Shown in pieces: positions 20,301 to 32,629 of a stretch of DNA of 34,217 nucleotides. The stretch lies in assembly GCA_003640385.1 (NCBI GenBank), contig RCAB01000601.1, forward strand, positions 1 to 34,217, written 5' to 3'. A program made the translations under genes and the position numbers. Each line of letters begins with the position of its first letter. Position 1 is the first letter of the stretch. Source of the DNA: Setaria digitata (lineage: Eukaryota; Nematoda; Chromadorea; Rhabditida; Setariidae). Below the pieces are notes generated by a model. That model did no database searches. It saw only the letters and a list, made by a program, of their open reading frames with translations, and was not told where the DNA came from.

Positions 20301-23300
20301 TCAGTAGTAAAAGTTAAAATGGGAGAAATGTAAATTAATGGTTTGTTTACATGTCGCCTAAATAGGTGTCTTTTATCCTATAACTAACTGTATTCTCAGA
20401 TCATGATCGGAGTCCTGATTTTTCACTGGATTGGCGAACAAGGGGCTTATTTATGGAAGATCTTCAATCTTTGAAACCGATTATCAGTTCTTCAAATAAG
20501 AATGATGGATGTTATGAGCCCAAATGTTTGTTGGATGAGCTGATTTTCTGGATGGTCCGACTGATATTTCCTCAGACAATAATAAATCTTTGTCTAAGTT
20601 TGCTGTCCGATGTCAACTACAGGGTTTGATCGCTTTATGATTTGTTTTCAAATAATTACTTTCGAACTAAATCTCAGAATCCTCCTTATAATTTCAAGGC
20701 AAAGATTAAATAGTGCTATATTTAATTCAGATGTATGTAATCACAGTAATGAATTAATAATTACTGACTAATTATATCCGGATATTTAATTTTTTTAGGA
20801 TGTTTTTGCTAAACGGTTTTTCTCACTCTATCTTTGCATAGCTGATATTCTAGTTGATTTGTCTAAATGTGAGGGTGACAGCGCAATATACGCCGTTGGT
20901 AGCCGTATTATACATATTTCTGTGCAGGTAAGTCGACATTTGAACATAATGCATTTTAATAGAATTCGTGAAAAAGTGTCGTAACATAAGTTTAAGATTA
21001 TACCTAGAATAGTTCCAATAGTTTAATTATTTCACTGCACTTAATTTCAATGTGATAAAGCCTTCGTTTTTCAGATTCTTTCTAGTGAAGCTCAGTGTCT
21101 TAAATTAGACGATGAAATTGACCTCAAAGATAAAATAATTTCAAGTGCTTACGGTGTTTTAAGGACCGGTGTTCAAAAATCAACAATAACCCAAGGTTAA
21201 CACCTATTATTGAGAGGTTTGGTGACCTGTTTCTTCATCATACTGAACACCTCTAGATATTGGACAGCATCTATAGCATTCATTTATATGGTAGTTAAAT
21301 TGTAGATCCATGTTAATTAATCAACTGCTTACTTACTTTTTAGCTCATCAATATTTCTATGAAAATACGCCCCCGCCGACAGACAATGATGAGCTGTTTA
21401 AATGGCTTATATATTCTGTGGGTGATGCCAATCAACCATTACGTAAAGCATCGTATTGGACCCTTGTTAGCGATTTACAGAATCTGTTAACGCATGGAGA
21501 AATTGCGCGAAGGTTTTTCCGCGATCAGAAAAGCATGGAAAATTATGTGGCTTTAATAGCACCTATGCAAGGTAACTTTCTAGAATCACTTCAGCTTCAC
21601 TGAATCATATAAAACAGAAATAGAAATAATGGAAAAATAAAATGGGGTATTAAAAATAGTTATAATCTTGGAATAAGGTAAAAAACAAGTTTGAATTGGA
21701 GTTCAATTTACCTTTAAGTTGTAAAATAGCAGCAACATAAGTTCAATATGTTCTGGTAGCTGATAGCGGTTGCAGAAGATACCTCAAGACTTTTTCAAAT
21801 GCAGTTTCTTATAGTGATTTGTCGATTATAAGAACATAAAGGAAGACTGTCATAAATTTAGGGATGAATCTCAACTATCGAATAATTACTGGTGACCATC
21901 TGGAATATGACACAACTCATCCATACCAGGTACTGAAAATTTGCGATCGCAAATTTCAAAAAAAAAAAAAAAAAACTTATTTTATTCATTTGATGAGTTT
22001 ATTTCTATTTTCGTCTGATTTATTGTAGTTAGCGTTTCATCTTGAATGGGAAGTCTCAGCTCTCAATATGTTCAATACATTAGCAGCATTGACAGTCGAA
22101 ACTGAGTGCATGAATGCGTATCTTCTTCAATGGAAGACCATTTTAGAGGTTTGTTGGTTTCAAGATTTTAATATGCGATAATAAAAAAGCCAGTATTTAG
22201 TATGCAGTTATTTAATAAAATTGGAAATGATGTCAACTGTGAAACGGCAGCTGCGGGAGTTGAAATATTCCAGCTTTTTGAAACCAACTAGTAATATTTT
22301 AGATTTTTAGTTCAACTTTCTACAATATCACTAAATGATTTTATGTGCAGAAAAAGGCAAAAGGTGTAAAACAATATTACGCCAAAGAATAAAATAATGG
22401 AAATTACAAAATGGGCAGCTTTATACAATAACATTTATCCGAAATAAAATCACGATTTCAGTTCACAGTTATTTGTCGCTGATTTGGGCTGACAAGCCTT
22501 AACTAGCCAATATGCTTCGATGTGATATTCTGTCTTGCTTTTAGCACAGTAACGACTGCCACAGTACCAGTTCCGTACTGCGGTAAAGTAGGGTAACCAG
22601 GTTCGATCCGGCTTAATCTTTAATGCCTAAGATAAAGTGCTAACATCTCCAACATTTACATATGTTTAATGGATTAAAGGAATGGTTCAGTGCTATTGGT
22701 TTGACAAAAAATGATACTTGCGTGCAGCCGTATTGCGTAAGCTATCATATCCCTTTGCATAGACATTTATCTGCTGGTATCTTGCGCTGCATTGAATTGC
22801 CAGTACTTGGTTCCTGCTTGTGCATCCTTAAGGAAGACGAAGAATTTCTTTGCAAAGCTCTCTTTCATCCGTTAAGGATACAGGTCAGCCGTTAGAATTT
22901 TTTTTTTTTTTTTTTTTTTATTCTCTTAGTATGATTTTCTTAACTAAGCCATAGAAATTTTTTTGTTAAACTTAATGGCAGTCCAAAAAAGAAACTTATG
23001 AATTCTCTCCTGAGAAATCGAAATCGTTCAATTAATTCAAAAAAGGTTTTTCTGTGTGTGATTTCTTTAAAATTTTTAGGCATGTCGTGCAGAAACCTCA
23101 GCTGGTATGTGGGCAAGAAACGGTAATGCAGTTCGAAATCAGTCATTTTATTATGCACAAACGAATTACAATATTGCTTTTATGGACTGCGATATATCAT
23201 TGATCAGGTTAGCGTGTTGAGTCGAATAAAATATTTTTTGGTATTTTAAAAATCGTCATTTTATTTGAAAATCTCACATTCACGTCATTTTTTTTTACTG

Positions 23301-26300
23301 CTTTTTATGTAACTTCATGCAGTGGATGCCAGTCTTTTCTCTGATCTCATTAGCTAGCTTTCCAGTTTTTGTTCTACGTATTTTTCTTTCAATAAATATC
23401 ATCTCTTTAACTGTATTTGATTTATTTATTTTAATCAAGTTAAATCTAAAACGAAAGATAATGGCTATATTTATTGCCGTTACTGTCTTTTCTATTTCTC
23501 ATACTGTGGTTTTTATATGTTTGGTAAAAATATGTGTATATGCGTTTCTTCTGAATTATGTTGATGGGGCATATAGGATTCCTATTTATTCTTTTGGTTG
23601 TCTATTTCAGATTTGTAGCATGCTTCGTTGACACGGAATGGTTTATGAAAGTTGTTACTTCATCTTTTTATTTGGACGACTGTTTGGCGCTTTGTGGTTT
23701 TCCTTCAGATGAATTTGTTCTTCCTCAAAAAAGACGGGTTGTCACGCGGAGGGAATGGGTAGATTTTTTGATTGATGGTATTTTGAGGTTAGCTTTTGAA
23801 AATTTAAAATAAAATAAAAATTTGTTTTCTGAATAAGTGAGGTTTCCACTTTTGTTTGCTGCTAAAGTGAATGACTAATAATCACTCGGCGCGTTTTAGA
23901 TTATTCATTTGATGGGAAGGCTTACGGCATTCGAGATGATTATTTCATGTAGTAGTCTGGTTCCAGAAAAAAAATTTTTTTTTTTGAAGTGCTGAGAATT
24001 CTATTATTCTTTTTTAAAGACTGCTTCTGGATATTGTGGTTGTAAGATGGAATATACACGAAAAATGTTCGATTAATCTCGAGAAGGAAATTGTTGCTGC
24101 ACTTGCAGTGAGCGATCTGACGCATTCAAAACTGAAAGCAGCAATTCCTGAGAAAGGAAGTCGGCCGTTTGTCGATGATAAAACATTTGACAGTGTTTTG
24201 GGAAAGGTTTGTCCTGTAGTTTTTAAAAAGCTGTCACTGATCAGCTGCACTGTTTTCGTGTTCATTTTTTTAAAAAAACCTTGCGTTAATTTAAATAAAA
24301 TGCGAAAAAAGTTTCGTGACAAAATTAGAGCTTCTGCCTTTTTTCATATTCCTTTAACAACCATGCAGATATTTTTTTTAATTACTGTGTTGAAGTTGTT
24401 TCGAGGGCTGAGTTTTGGGGTTATAAGTTCTCTCGCTACCGTGAATAATTTTACTAGACATTATGAATCCTTAAGAACTTTGTTTTCTTTAGCTAGCCGT
24501 GTACTGCGAACCTGATCAAGGAAGTCACATTGAACAAGGAGCTTATATGTTGACAGTGAACTCATGGCTAACTCTGTTCGATCCTGTATTTTGCAGGATG
24601 AGAACAACTACTGCACGTGAATACAATGATGCGTTAATGCGTTCGGAAAGGATGTAATAGTTATATATATATATTTGATAATATGATATATAAAAAATCT
24701 AATTAAAAATTATGTTAAATAATTTAAAAAAAAACAGTTTAACGATTAGCATATTGAGCTTCGTTCTTGTGCGTCATCCTACTTCTTTGTTTTCTGGCTT
24801 TTAAACGCTTAATTTACTTCGTTTGTACTCAGAAGAAGCACTTATTTAAATTAAGACTTAATTATGCATTTCGAAACTTTATTTAGAGAACGCAATTTAC
24901 CAACGCATTCAATGTTTGCTCGTCCTGGTGATCATCTGTGGATTCCTTATCGGCTTTATTCATTCGATAACATTTGGATGACACGTAGTGCTAGGTTCCT
25001 AGTAACACCATCATTTTTCAATCTCATGCATAGGATTTTATATATTGTAAGTTGGTTTTTAATGATTTTAGTTCATTTTTCTAAAATCATTAAAAATGTA
25101 TTTTTATATTTCGCGAGTAGTTAATAGTGATGCTTATTTTTTGGGACTTGAAATTGTGTGCTTTAAAAAACTACGTATTTCTGGCCCATAAATCAAAAAA
25201 TTAATTATACTTTAATAGAGTATGTATATTTCAGTATGTTGAACATCAGCAGTTAAACGAAGCAATTTTTCAAACAGCTGTATATTTTTTGACGTTAATG
25301 GTCAAATTTGTTACGTCAGAACAATTTCCTAACTTCATTACCAAAAAATCCAAATTGCCATCGCATCTGCAAAAAATATTAATCGAAAAAGGAAATCCTG
25401 TTTCTGCTGTTCTCTCAACGTTTACGAGTTCTGCTGGAACTGAAGAAAGGTCATTAATAATTTATTTATTTATATTTCTTAATGTGGTCATATTGATTAA
25501 ATTCGATGTTAATTAGTCACGGAAACTCTCTTTGCAAAATATTTGCAATATTTCGTCACCCTACGCAGTGCCACTTATTACACTAGCTCTTAGAATTTAG
25601 AATTTCCCGAAAGGAAATATCACTTGAATTTTTCGGTGAATTTTTTGAAAAAATATAAAAAATGTCGTTTTTGAATTTCTTTTATGTTCCAAAGCAATGT
25701 TTGCAGGCAAATGCCACCAGTAATTGCACTTCTGTTGAAATATTTGCGCACTATGAACGACGAAAACGCTATTAGTGCAGCAAATGACTACATTCTGGCT
25801 CAATGTATTTCTAAACAACTCAGCATACATCCACAGTTGTTGGATTTCATTTCGGGCTATGCTGTGGATTATATCGGGCGTCTTTTCTGTTTGTTGCATC
25901 GCAGGTATTTTAAGTTCATTTGCGTCCAAAGTTTTTCCTTCAGTCAACATTTCTTTCCACATGTTTTAGTTTTAGAAATATGACGAGTCGTTCACGGGCG
26001 AAGTTTTATCTAAATTTAATTATATTTTTTTTTTTTAAAGTAAAACGGGAATGACAGAGTTCATTTTGATATGAAGATATGTCATCAAGCTTTTCACAGA
26101 TCAACAGAATAAGGCATTTTTGCGTATAAGTTTGTGCGTAATTTAGTTTTATCAGAGTTCTTTTAGTTGCGAGAAAGTGGCTAAAGTTCTGGATCAGTTT
26201 ATTTCTGAGCATCAAGTCCAAGTGTTGAAACCAGACGAACCTCAAAAAAAACATGTTGTTGATTCTTTTGCAAAACTGGCTCATCGATCGACTGCGAAAC

Positions 26301-29300
26301 GTCGACAAGAAGTACTTCTTTTTTTTCTTTTGCATTTTGCTATTAGCATTTGTCTTACCTATTTGCATTTAATAGAAGATTAATTTACCTGTCGGTTTTT
26401 CCTAGCAACCGGAATTCGAAATGGGTTCTGTCTTTTTTTTTTTCGTTAGACTTTTTCAAAGGAAATTAGCAAAAAAGAAAGAATATTCATGGTTTCTTTT
26501 ATGAACTTAATATGGAACATTTCCACCTTTCTAGGCATTACTGGCAGCGCATCAGAAAAAGAGTGCCATGTTAATGAAGAAATTGATGGCAATGGAAGGA
26601 TTAACACAAACCCAAATGGACGCAATGGATACTACGGAGGTTACAGCTAACTTTATCGTATGAACAACGGTAATAGTTCCTAGGATTTCCAGAAGACTAG
26701 CTGATCCACTCGTATATGTAATGATACTACTGTATTTAAAAAAACATAGTTGAGTTGTTTCTACTGAATATATCACTATTTCACTGCTTTAAAATTCTGG
26801 CTTTATGCTATTTAATTTCATTATTACATAAAAATGATTTATTGCCTTTTTCAGAGTTCATCAGTGAGACATTATGGGTGCCCGATTTGCAGCGATACAA
26901 CAGCAAGTACTTTGGCGCATCCCGTTGGATTAATGTCTCATATAATTGTTAATTATGGCTCGTTTTTTTTCCAACTTATGGCATTTCTTTGTAAAACCGA
27001 TCTGTTCTCGGACGTTTTTGAATTTTAAGTGCAATTCTTTCTCAGCAATACGGTTGCATTTCGTCATTTTAACAAATACTAACGCTACTCAATTATATTC
27101 AACTGCACCATCTGCCGCCAGCTCTATCCGTGAGTATGGGATAGTCCAGTTTGGGTGTACTGCCCAAGCTTAGTTTAATTTTGATGGGATTGGGATCTCT
27201 ACATTTATATCTCTTAACATTTCTTTATTCCGCATTGTAGCAGAATTCTGTTCTTAAGTTTGTTCTTAATACTCGAACAAGTAAGTGATTTGGATTTATG
27301 ACTTTAGCTGTTGAACACTCTTTGCCTGAGGATTGTCCACCACTATCTTTGATGGAGATGGGAGAAAAAGACACATGTCCGAGTCGCATGATGCTGAAAA
27401 TTTTCAGTGCTTCACGTCGATCCCTTCTTCAAACTGTAAGTTCCAGTGAATTTCGTGATATTTAGGCTTTATGATAGAGTTTTAGTTTATATATGCAGAT
27501 ATCCGAATTCTGAATCGCATATTTTTGCTGTTACAGCGTTTTCCCAAGTATGCAGACCTTATTCAAGCTCCAGCTGGTATCGAAGTTCGTACATGTGGTC
27601 ATTATGCGCATGTCGAATGCTACAAAGCATATGTTCAGACATTACTTGTTTGTTTTTATTTCGTTCATCTATCTGGTATTATTTATTTGCTTTCTCTTCA
27701 TGGCTATACAGTAGTTCCGGAAATGATGAAGTTTCATTTCAGGAAAGTCCACCACCGTCACTTGATCCACTAGAAGCGCGAATCGAAATTTCCTGCCCCG
27801 TATGTCGCGCACCAGTTCATACTCTGCTGCCTTTGGCTCCAGATACTGGAGTTGAAAGGATACGGTCTGTCTAACAGTACATCTGTTTCCTTGTCCTCAT
27901 CTTTCAGAATTTCTTTTTGGTTAATTTTTCGTAATTCCATTGCAGATCTGATATATTTAATAACAAAAACAACTATTCACAGTTGGTGAAAGAGGTTGAA
28001 AGACTTATCAATAGTGATACCTCCCATGTACAGGTAACAGCACCATCTAGTTATTTACTATGTTATTACATCTTAAAAGAGAAACAGCGGCGTATTTAGA
28101 CATCGTTAATCTAAAATTATCTCTATAAGTCAACAAACAAAATTGGAGATTATTTCAATCTTTTAAAATTTTTTTTGCTGTGCTTTATATCGGCGCGACA
28201 TATTTCTTGCTTTTTTCCTCAGCTTATGTCGTGGTTTTTATATTTTTATTCATATAGGATTTATATATCCTTCATGTAAGTTTTATATATGTATATATAA
28301 ATTATGAGTTCATTTGTAAGATCAGTTTTCTCCTAGTTTTTCAATTTTTCCTCAGTATTCGAAAACCTAATTGCTCATAGATATTTTATGCATTGTAGAG
28401 CAATGAAGAAACGAAATTTATGGCATATCAGCAACTGTTTTTAAATTTTACCTCGCTGTGTCATAAATGGACAGTTTACCGGGGTAATTTCACCGAAAGT
28501 GCGCCTAGAAGAGGCCAAATTTTCGCCTTTGGACTTGCGAAGTAATCCCATTATTATTTTACTGGTTTTTCATTAATTGCATTCACTTCCAATTCGCCCA
28601 GTAATTCTTATGCCATTGCAGAAGTAACTTCGAGCGGAATCTTTTATTGTCTGAGCTGAATCTTTCCGATCGTTGCCATCGCGAATTGCTTGCAGGTATG
28701 TTGCTCAGTTTGATTGGTTTATGAAAAATTCTTACACACTGAAATTGGCTGTAATCTCGTATTTGCAAGATGCAGTTATTAATTATTTGATAGTGTTGAA
28801 GGTGGCGAAATATCTGGAAGTTTTAAGTAAGCTGAAAGCCTAGCTGAAATCTCAAGATTTTTCAAGAAACACTGACGAATTTACCGCCATTTGGTTGTAG
28901 AATCACTGGCTGAAAATACCAATGATTCTGAACAGCTCTTGAAAGTATGTGCTTCCATTTATCTTCCTTTTAAAAATAGTACTATTTTGTTGTAGAACAT
29001 ATAATATATGGAGCACGTCATCAGGGTACCAAGCGTGATGTAAGTTTTACGATATATCAGTGGAAGCAATTAGTTTTCGGATTTGAACAAAAGCAGTCAA
29101 CCGAAAAAACTGGTTCGCAAAATAATGTTATTCATCATACTGTTCCGAGCGACTCAGATATCCTAGCATCAGTATGATTTTTTTTTAATGCTTATTCATC
29201 AGGCAGATATTGAAGAAATGTCAGAAATTCATTTCAGGATGGTCAAGATTGAGAAAATAAAAACTCAGCTGTGTTTGGAATTTTTGAATTATGAAAATTC

Positions 29301-32273
29301 CTGGTCGTTTAAGTGTTAAGACGGTGCAGTTTTTAGCTAATATTTCACAAGTCATTTTCTCTCCATATAGTTTACCGGCATTATGTCAACTAAAGCTAGT
29401 TTTAGTCTACAGCTGAAGCAAAAGCATCGAAATTGTGTATGGAACAGGACCTTGAACTGGAAACAGGTACTCCAATGGTGATGTTCGATTTGAAGACAGC
29501 GTTGATTCGTATAAGTAGTTATATCATCACCAGTGATTCCTTGACTAATGAAGATAAGAAAGGCTTGTTATTTTCTTACTTTCTAATCATTGAGTTGACA
29601 CTGTAAAATCTGGTTATTTTGCACAACCCGTTTCCCTATAATGGCCTGGTACTACACTATTCATGTCTTATCCAACATGCTAAAAAGTTTTGCGATGCAG
29701 AGTATTAAGCTATTCTACTTCATATGACAACAAATTAGATTTTTGCTAATTCCGGCCCCTTCTGTATTTTGAAATAAGTTAAAACAATTTTTTCTATGTT
29801 ACGCTCTTCATTTTCACTTGTTTTTCTTTTTTTTTTAACTGTTTTTTCTGCTAACTTAATTTGCCTCATTTTTTTCAGATCCACTTCTTTAAGGCCTACA
29901 TTTTAGATAATTTGCAAAGGCAAACTCTTTGTAGAATCACAATATTCAGAATTTCTTTCCTATTTTCAGGTTTATTATCATTTGTGTATCAGGTAGTTCT
30001 GTATGCAGTAGTTGTTCGTACAGCGATCGTGGCAACTTTACATATGCCTCTGTCACAGTTGGAACAAGTAAAAAACCTCAAATTGAGTAATGAGGTATTA
30101 TTAGTTTATAGAGATTTCTCAAGTATTTATTTACATTTAGAGATTGAGTAATAATTATCAACATACTATAAGAAGCGTTGAATAATCATTAGCGTAACCT
30201 TTAATAAATGTAAACTGTAGTAGTTGTTAAAACTTGAAATTTTTACTCCTTTTGCATTCTGTTCTTCAGGTATTTACACTGGCTGTAAATAGTGTCATAA
30301 ATAGATTGTTTTCTCGCCCTCACTTGAAAGCAGAAAGTATTTTATTGGAAGATGGAGTAAGTTCGGCAAAAAGTTTAACCTGTTACTTTTTTATGCTTAA
30401 GCGGCATGCGGAATTATGGATTCTAGTTTCGTTCGTAAATATAACTGAAATTTTTGAAATTACAGGATGCTTCTAGTAAAGATTCTGGAAATTATTTTTG
30501 CAGAAATATTTTTAAGGTCGAAGTTGATTTTGAGAAGGCTTTGCAATATGCCTGCGCAGATTTGTCTCGTCTTACTGCGCAGTTATGGCATGAATGTGGT
30601 ATACAGAAATACGATCAAGCGTGTAATATTAGCCGTGCCAAATTTATGAAAATTTACAAACTCTTGACAAGTTTGTATTTATCTATAGGCATAAGAGTTT
30701 CATTTTATCAGCTCGCTAGAGCAACATTTTTTTTTTTTGTGATGGTTAAGATTTTTGGATATTCTTGTCGGTCTTTGCACTATTAATCGTGCTTAGGTTT
30801 GAGATAACATGTGGGTACAATAAACAAATAATTCAAGAAAATTCTTTCTAATATAGTTATACTTAACATCAGGGACACTAACGATATAAATAACATTAGT
30901 GGTTGATTAGTTTGGTAATAATAGGATTAGTCCGTAATCCTAAATATCTCACAATATTTCTTGACTAAGAAATTAAATTACTGGTTGTCATTTCTGCTTG
31001 TTCTTCATTTATATAATTATTTCCAGATAGTACTGAACTTTCGCTCAATTTATTACCTCATATTCATATTGAAAAATGGGTTGATGCGATACTCCGATGG
31101 ATTACTTGCAAAAATTTTGTAGAGGTATGAATCACTGCATATCATTAAAATTTACAAAATTTTTTTTAAATCAATGACCTCATTGCCATCTTTGCCATAA
31201 TGGTACAATATAACTCGTTCAACCACGTCTCGATTTTTTGGATGTTCCGGATATATGTTTTGTTTTATTTTAGCATAGTAAAACTGATATCTTTACTGCA
31301 TTGTTTGTGCATTGAAATCTTTTTATTTTTTTTATCCTTTATTACGTTACATTTTTCAGAATTTGCATAAGGAGCCCTTATCATGGCGCAGATTCACGCT
31401 GCTTACGCTGCCAGCAGGTTACGATGACTTATTTGGTCGGTTTTTTGGACGCCCTTGCGTAGCATGTGGTTTGGTTCCTCGAATGCCATTTATTTGTCTT
31501 CTTTGCGCACAACTCGCATGCTTAGATAATTGTTGTACGACATCGGCTACCGAAACAGTTTCTGTTAATGAAGTGGAGCGAGTTTGTATTCTAATTATTT
31601 GGATTAGTGCTAATTTGTTTTTTTTTTTCTGTCTATAGCTTTGTACAAATAGTTTTTATGTGCAGAAGAAAAACTTTTTTTCATTTTCTCTGAGTGCAGA
31701 AAGATTTCCCAGAATAGGCTGAATTCGAAATGGTATTTAAATTATACCTGTATTTAAAATTAAATTACATTTGTATCGAGATGAATTAAAAACTGTAAGA
31801 TGAGATGAGCAAATTTGAATAATATGTGAAATTTTTGTATGAAAACCATGTTTTTATTTTCTGAGTCGGAATTACTATGTAGCAGAATTTTAGATTTAAA
31901 CTGATTTCACTCATTTTAGCATGCGTTGATCTGTAGTAGCGGTGTGGGATGTTTCTTGTCACTGAATACTTCATTGATTGTAATAGTCTGTAACCGAAGA
32001 GCGGCACTTTGGGGTTCTGTCTACTTGGATGCTCATGGAGAGGAAGATCGTAACTTAAGGTTATTTCTTTATTTTACTTCATACTTTTTAAACACAAAAA
32101 AAGGAAAAATATTTTTTTTCAGGCGAGGTAAACCGCTATTCTTGTCAAAACGTCGTATTGAACGGTTAACTGCAGATTGGATAATGCAATCATTTGAGCA
32201 TCTAGTCGTCAATTTCTTTAATTTTGAAGATCTGATATCCTATCTTCGTGATGCTCATTATGTGCTTCAGTAA
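17387..32273 (+). CDS. UBR3: E3 ubiquitin-protein ligase UBR3
   Basis: UBR3 is a large RING-type ubiquitin ligase of the UBR-box family. Exons: 17387-17488, 17842-17957, 18191-18300, 18670-18759, 19022-19145, 19221-19344, 19569-19664, 19993-20101, 20400-20623, 20799-20927, 21075-21195, 21344-21571, 21862-21929, 22029-22148, 22680-22883, 23080-23207, 23611-23787, 24020-24206, 24493-24653, 24887-25046, 25235-25449, 25707-25904, 26167-26311, 26535-26639, 26855-26947, 27030-27129, 27308-27435, 27537-27647, 27743-27864, 27946-28033, 28399-28541, 28622-28695, 28901-28944, 29025-29171, 29406-29562, 29970-30094, 30270-30356, 30466-30670, 31027-31124, 31360-31581, 31920-32059, 32123-32273. Total 1,891 aa; human UBR3 is about 1,888. 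Domains: UBR box at about residues 119-187, RING-H2 at 1156-1312, cysteine-rich C-terminal domain from about 1754 ending in the UBR3-type motif GSVYLDAHGEEDRNL. UBR3 rather than UBR1/UBR2 is shown by that motif, by NPCMSLCADCF in the UBR box, and by similarity along the middle region (for example YWTLVSDLQNLLTHGEIARR). Exons 1-3 are poorly conserved, and the 25/26 junction and the donor after exon 35 are uncertain. No inactivating break is needed to explain the sequence. Confidence 0.93.
18696..19236 (+). other. UBR3: UBR-box zinc-finger coding region of UBR3
   Basis: Spans exons 4-6, residues about 119-187. The Cys/His ligand pattern is complete: C119, C132, C135, C140, C144, C147, H153, H156, C169, C171, C183, H186. 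Exon 4 ends CCA T and exon 5 begins GT ATG, so Cys140 is split across a phase-1 intron. The run AGGACDCGN (165-173) corresponds to the part of the UBR-box that in UBR1/UBR2 lines the N-degron pocket. Confidence 0.93.
20190..20263 (+). other. possible poison exon in UBR3 intron 8
   Basis: A 74-base stretch is bounded by TTTCACAG before it and AAG/GTAACT after it. Exon 8 (phase 1) joins directly to exon 9 with conserved frame, so this stretch is not needed. If included it would add 23 codons and then TAA at 20258-20260. Confidence 0.35.
26879..27805 (+). other. UBR3: RING-H2 finger coding region of UBR3
   Basis: Spans exons 25-29. Metal ligands read CPIC (C1156, C1159), then after a long insert C1274-G-H1276-YA-H1279-VE-C1282, then CPVC (C1309, C1312). 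This is a complete C-X2-C, C-X-H-X2-H-X2-C, C-X2-C pattern, so catalytic E2 binding should be retained. The long gap between the first and second ligand pairs is a feature of the UBR family. The exact length depends on the uncertain exon 25/26 junction. Confidence 0.88.
29563..29969 (+). other. UBR3: candidate GC-AG intron of UBR3 (intron 35)
   Basis: Exon 35 reads LTNEDKK then one base G, followed by GCTTGT; exon 36 starts after TTTTCAG. Joining at GC gives DKKGLLSFVYQ, which matches the length and hydrophobic pattern of the corresponding human segment. No GT donor in the right phase gives as good an alignment. An alternative GT donor six bases inside the intron (GCTT/GTTATT) with the weaker acceptor ATATTCAG at about 29948 would also keep frame but add about seven residues. 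Confidence 0.5.
32060..32122 (+). other. UBR3: 63-base intron of UBR3 without in-frame stop
   Basis: The last intron begins GTTATT and ends TTTTTTTCAG. Its length is a multiple of three and it has no stop in the exon frame, so retention would insert 21 residues into the invariant EEDRNLRRGKPL segment. Confidence 0.85.
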
Positions 32274-32556
32274 TCCTTTTGTCTTCGTCAAGTAAAAAGT
32301 GCTTAAATTTCGGGTAACCTTTGGATTGAAATCAGAAGTTTTATATTCTTTCAAGATGTCTATTTGTTCTTCAGTCACTTCACGTTTCTGATATTTTGGA
32401 TTATGGGCTTGTTAAACAGCACAGAGAAATAGCCTTATCCTGGACTCATTAGTTTTTATTTGGAATTTATGATTGTTTGGTGAAAAATTTGTAGTATTGA
32501 GAATGAGGTCAGAAATTTTCGAGTCTTCAGTATGTTCTGCTTATAAACCTTGCAAG

Positions 32557-32629
32557 AATCATAAAGCCAAGACGCGCAAAACGATTAATCTGATTACTGA
32601 GACTCTTTCAGTGCTTTGGCTTTATAATT
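32557..32629 (+). repeat. nested inverted repeat in the UBR3 3' flank
   Basis: AATCATAAAGCCAA (32557-32570) and TTGGCTTTATAATT (32616-32629) pair over 14 positions with one mismatch. The 45-base loop holds a second hairpin, ACTGA (32596-32600) with TCAGT (32608-32612) around a seven-base loop. Confidence 0.8.

Noticed and set aside
22540..22620. tRNA-like GGTTCGATCC motif in UBR3 intron 14
   Set aside because: The flanking bases do not pair into a T-stem, and no acceptor or anticodon stem could be drawn around it.
22149..22679. A missing UBR3 exon in the 531-base intron 14
   Set aside because: Joining exon 14 to exon 15 already gives the expected length between conserved residues; open pieces in the intron stop quickly.
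23317..23631. 104-codon hydrophobic open frame suggesting a nested membrane protein
   Set aside because: It lies in the T-rich intron between UBR3 exons 16 and 17 and runs into exon 17 in the wrong frame; T-rich introns translate as hydrophobic residues by chance.
24207..24492. Open frame running from UBR3 exon 18 through the next intron
   Set aside because: The intron is 286 bases, so read-through would miss the frame of exon 19, whose conserved sequence requires splicing.
17387..32273. UBR1 or UBR2 (classic N-recognin) as the identity of the large gene
   Set aside because: The UBR box and RING are shared by the family, but the middle region and the C-terminal GSVYLDAHGEEDRNL plus RGKPL match UBR3. 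The modelled length is also close to human UBR3.
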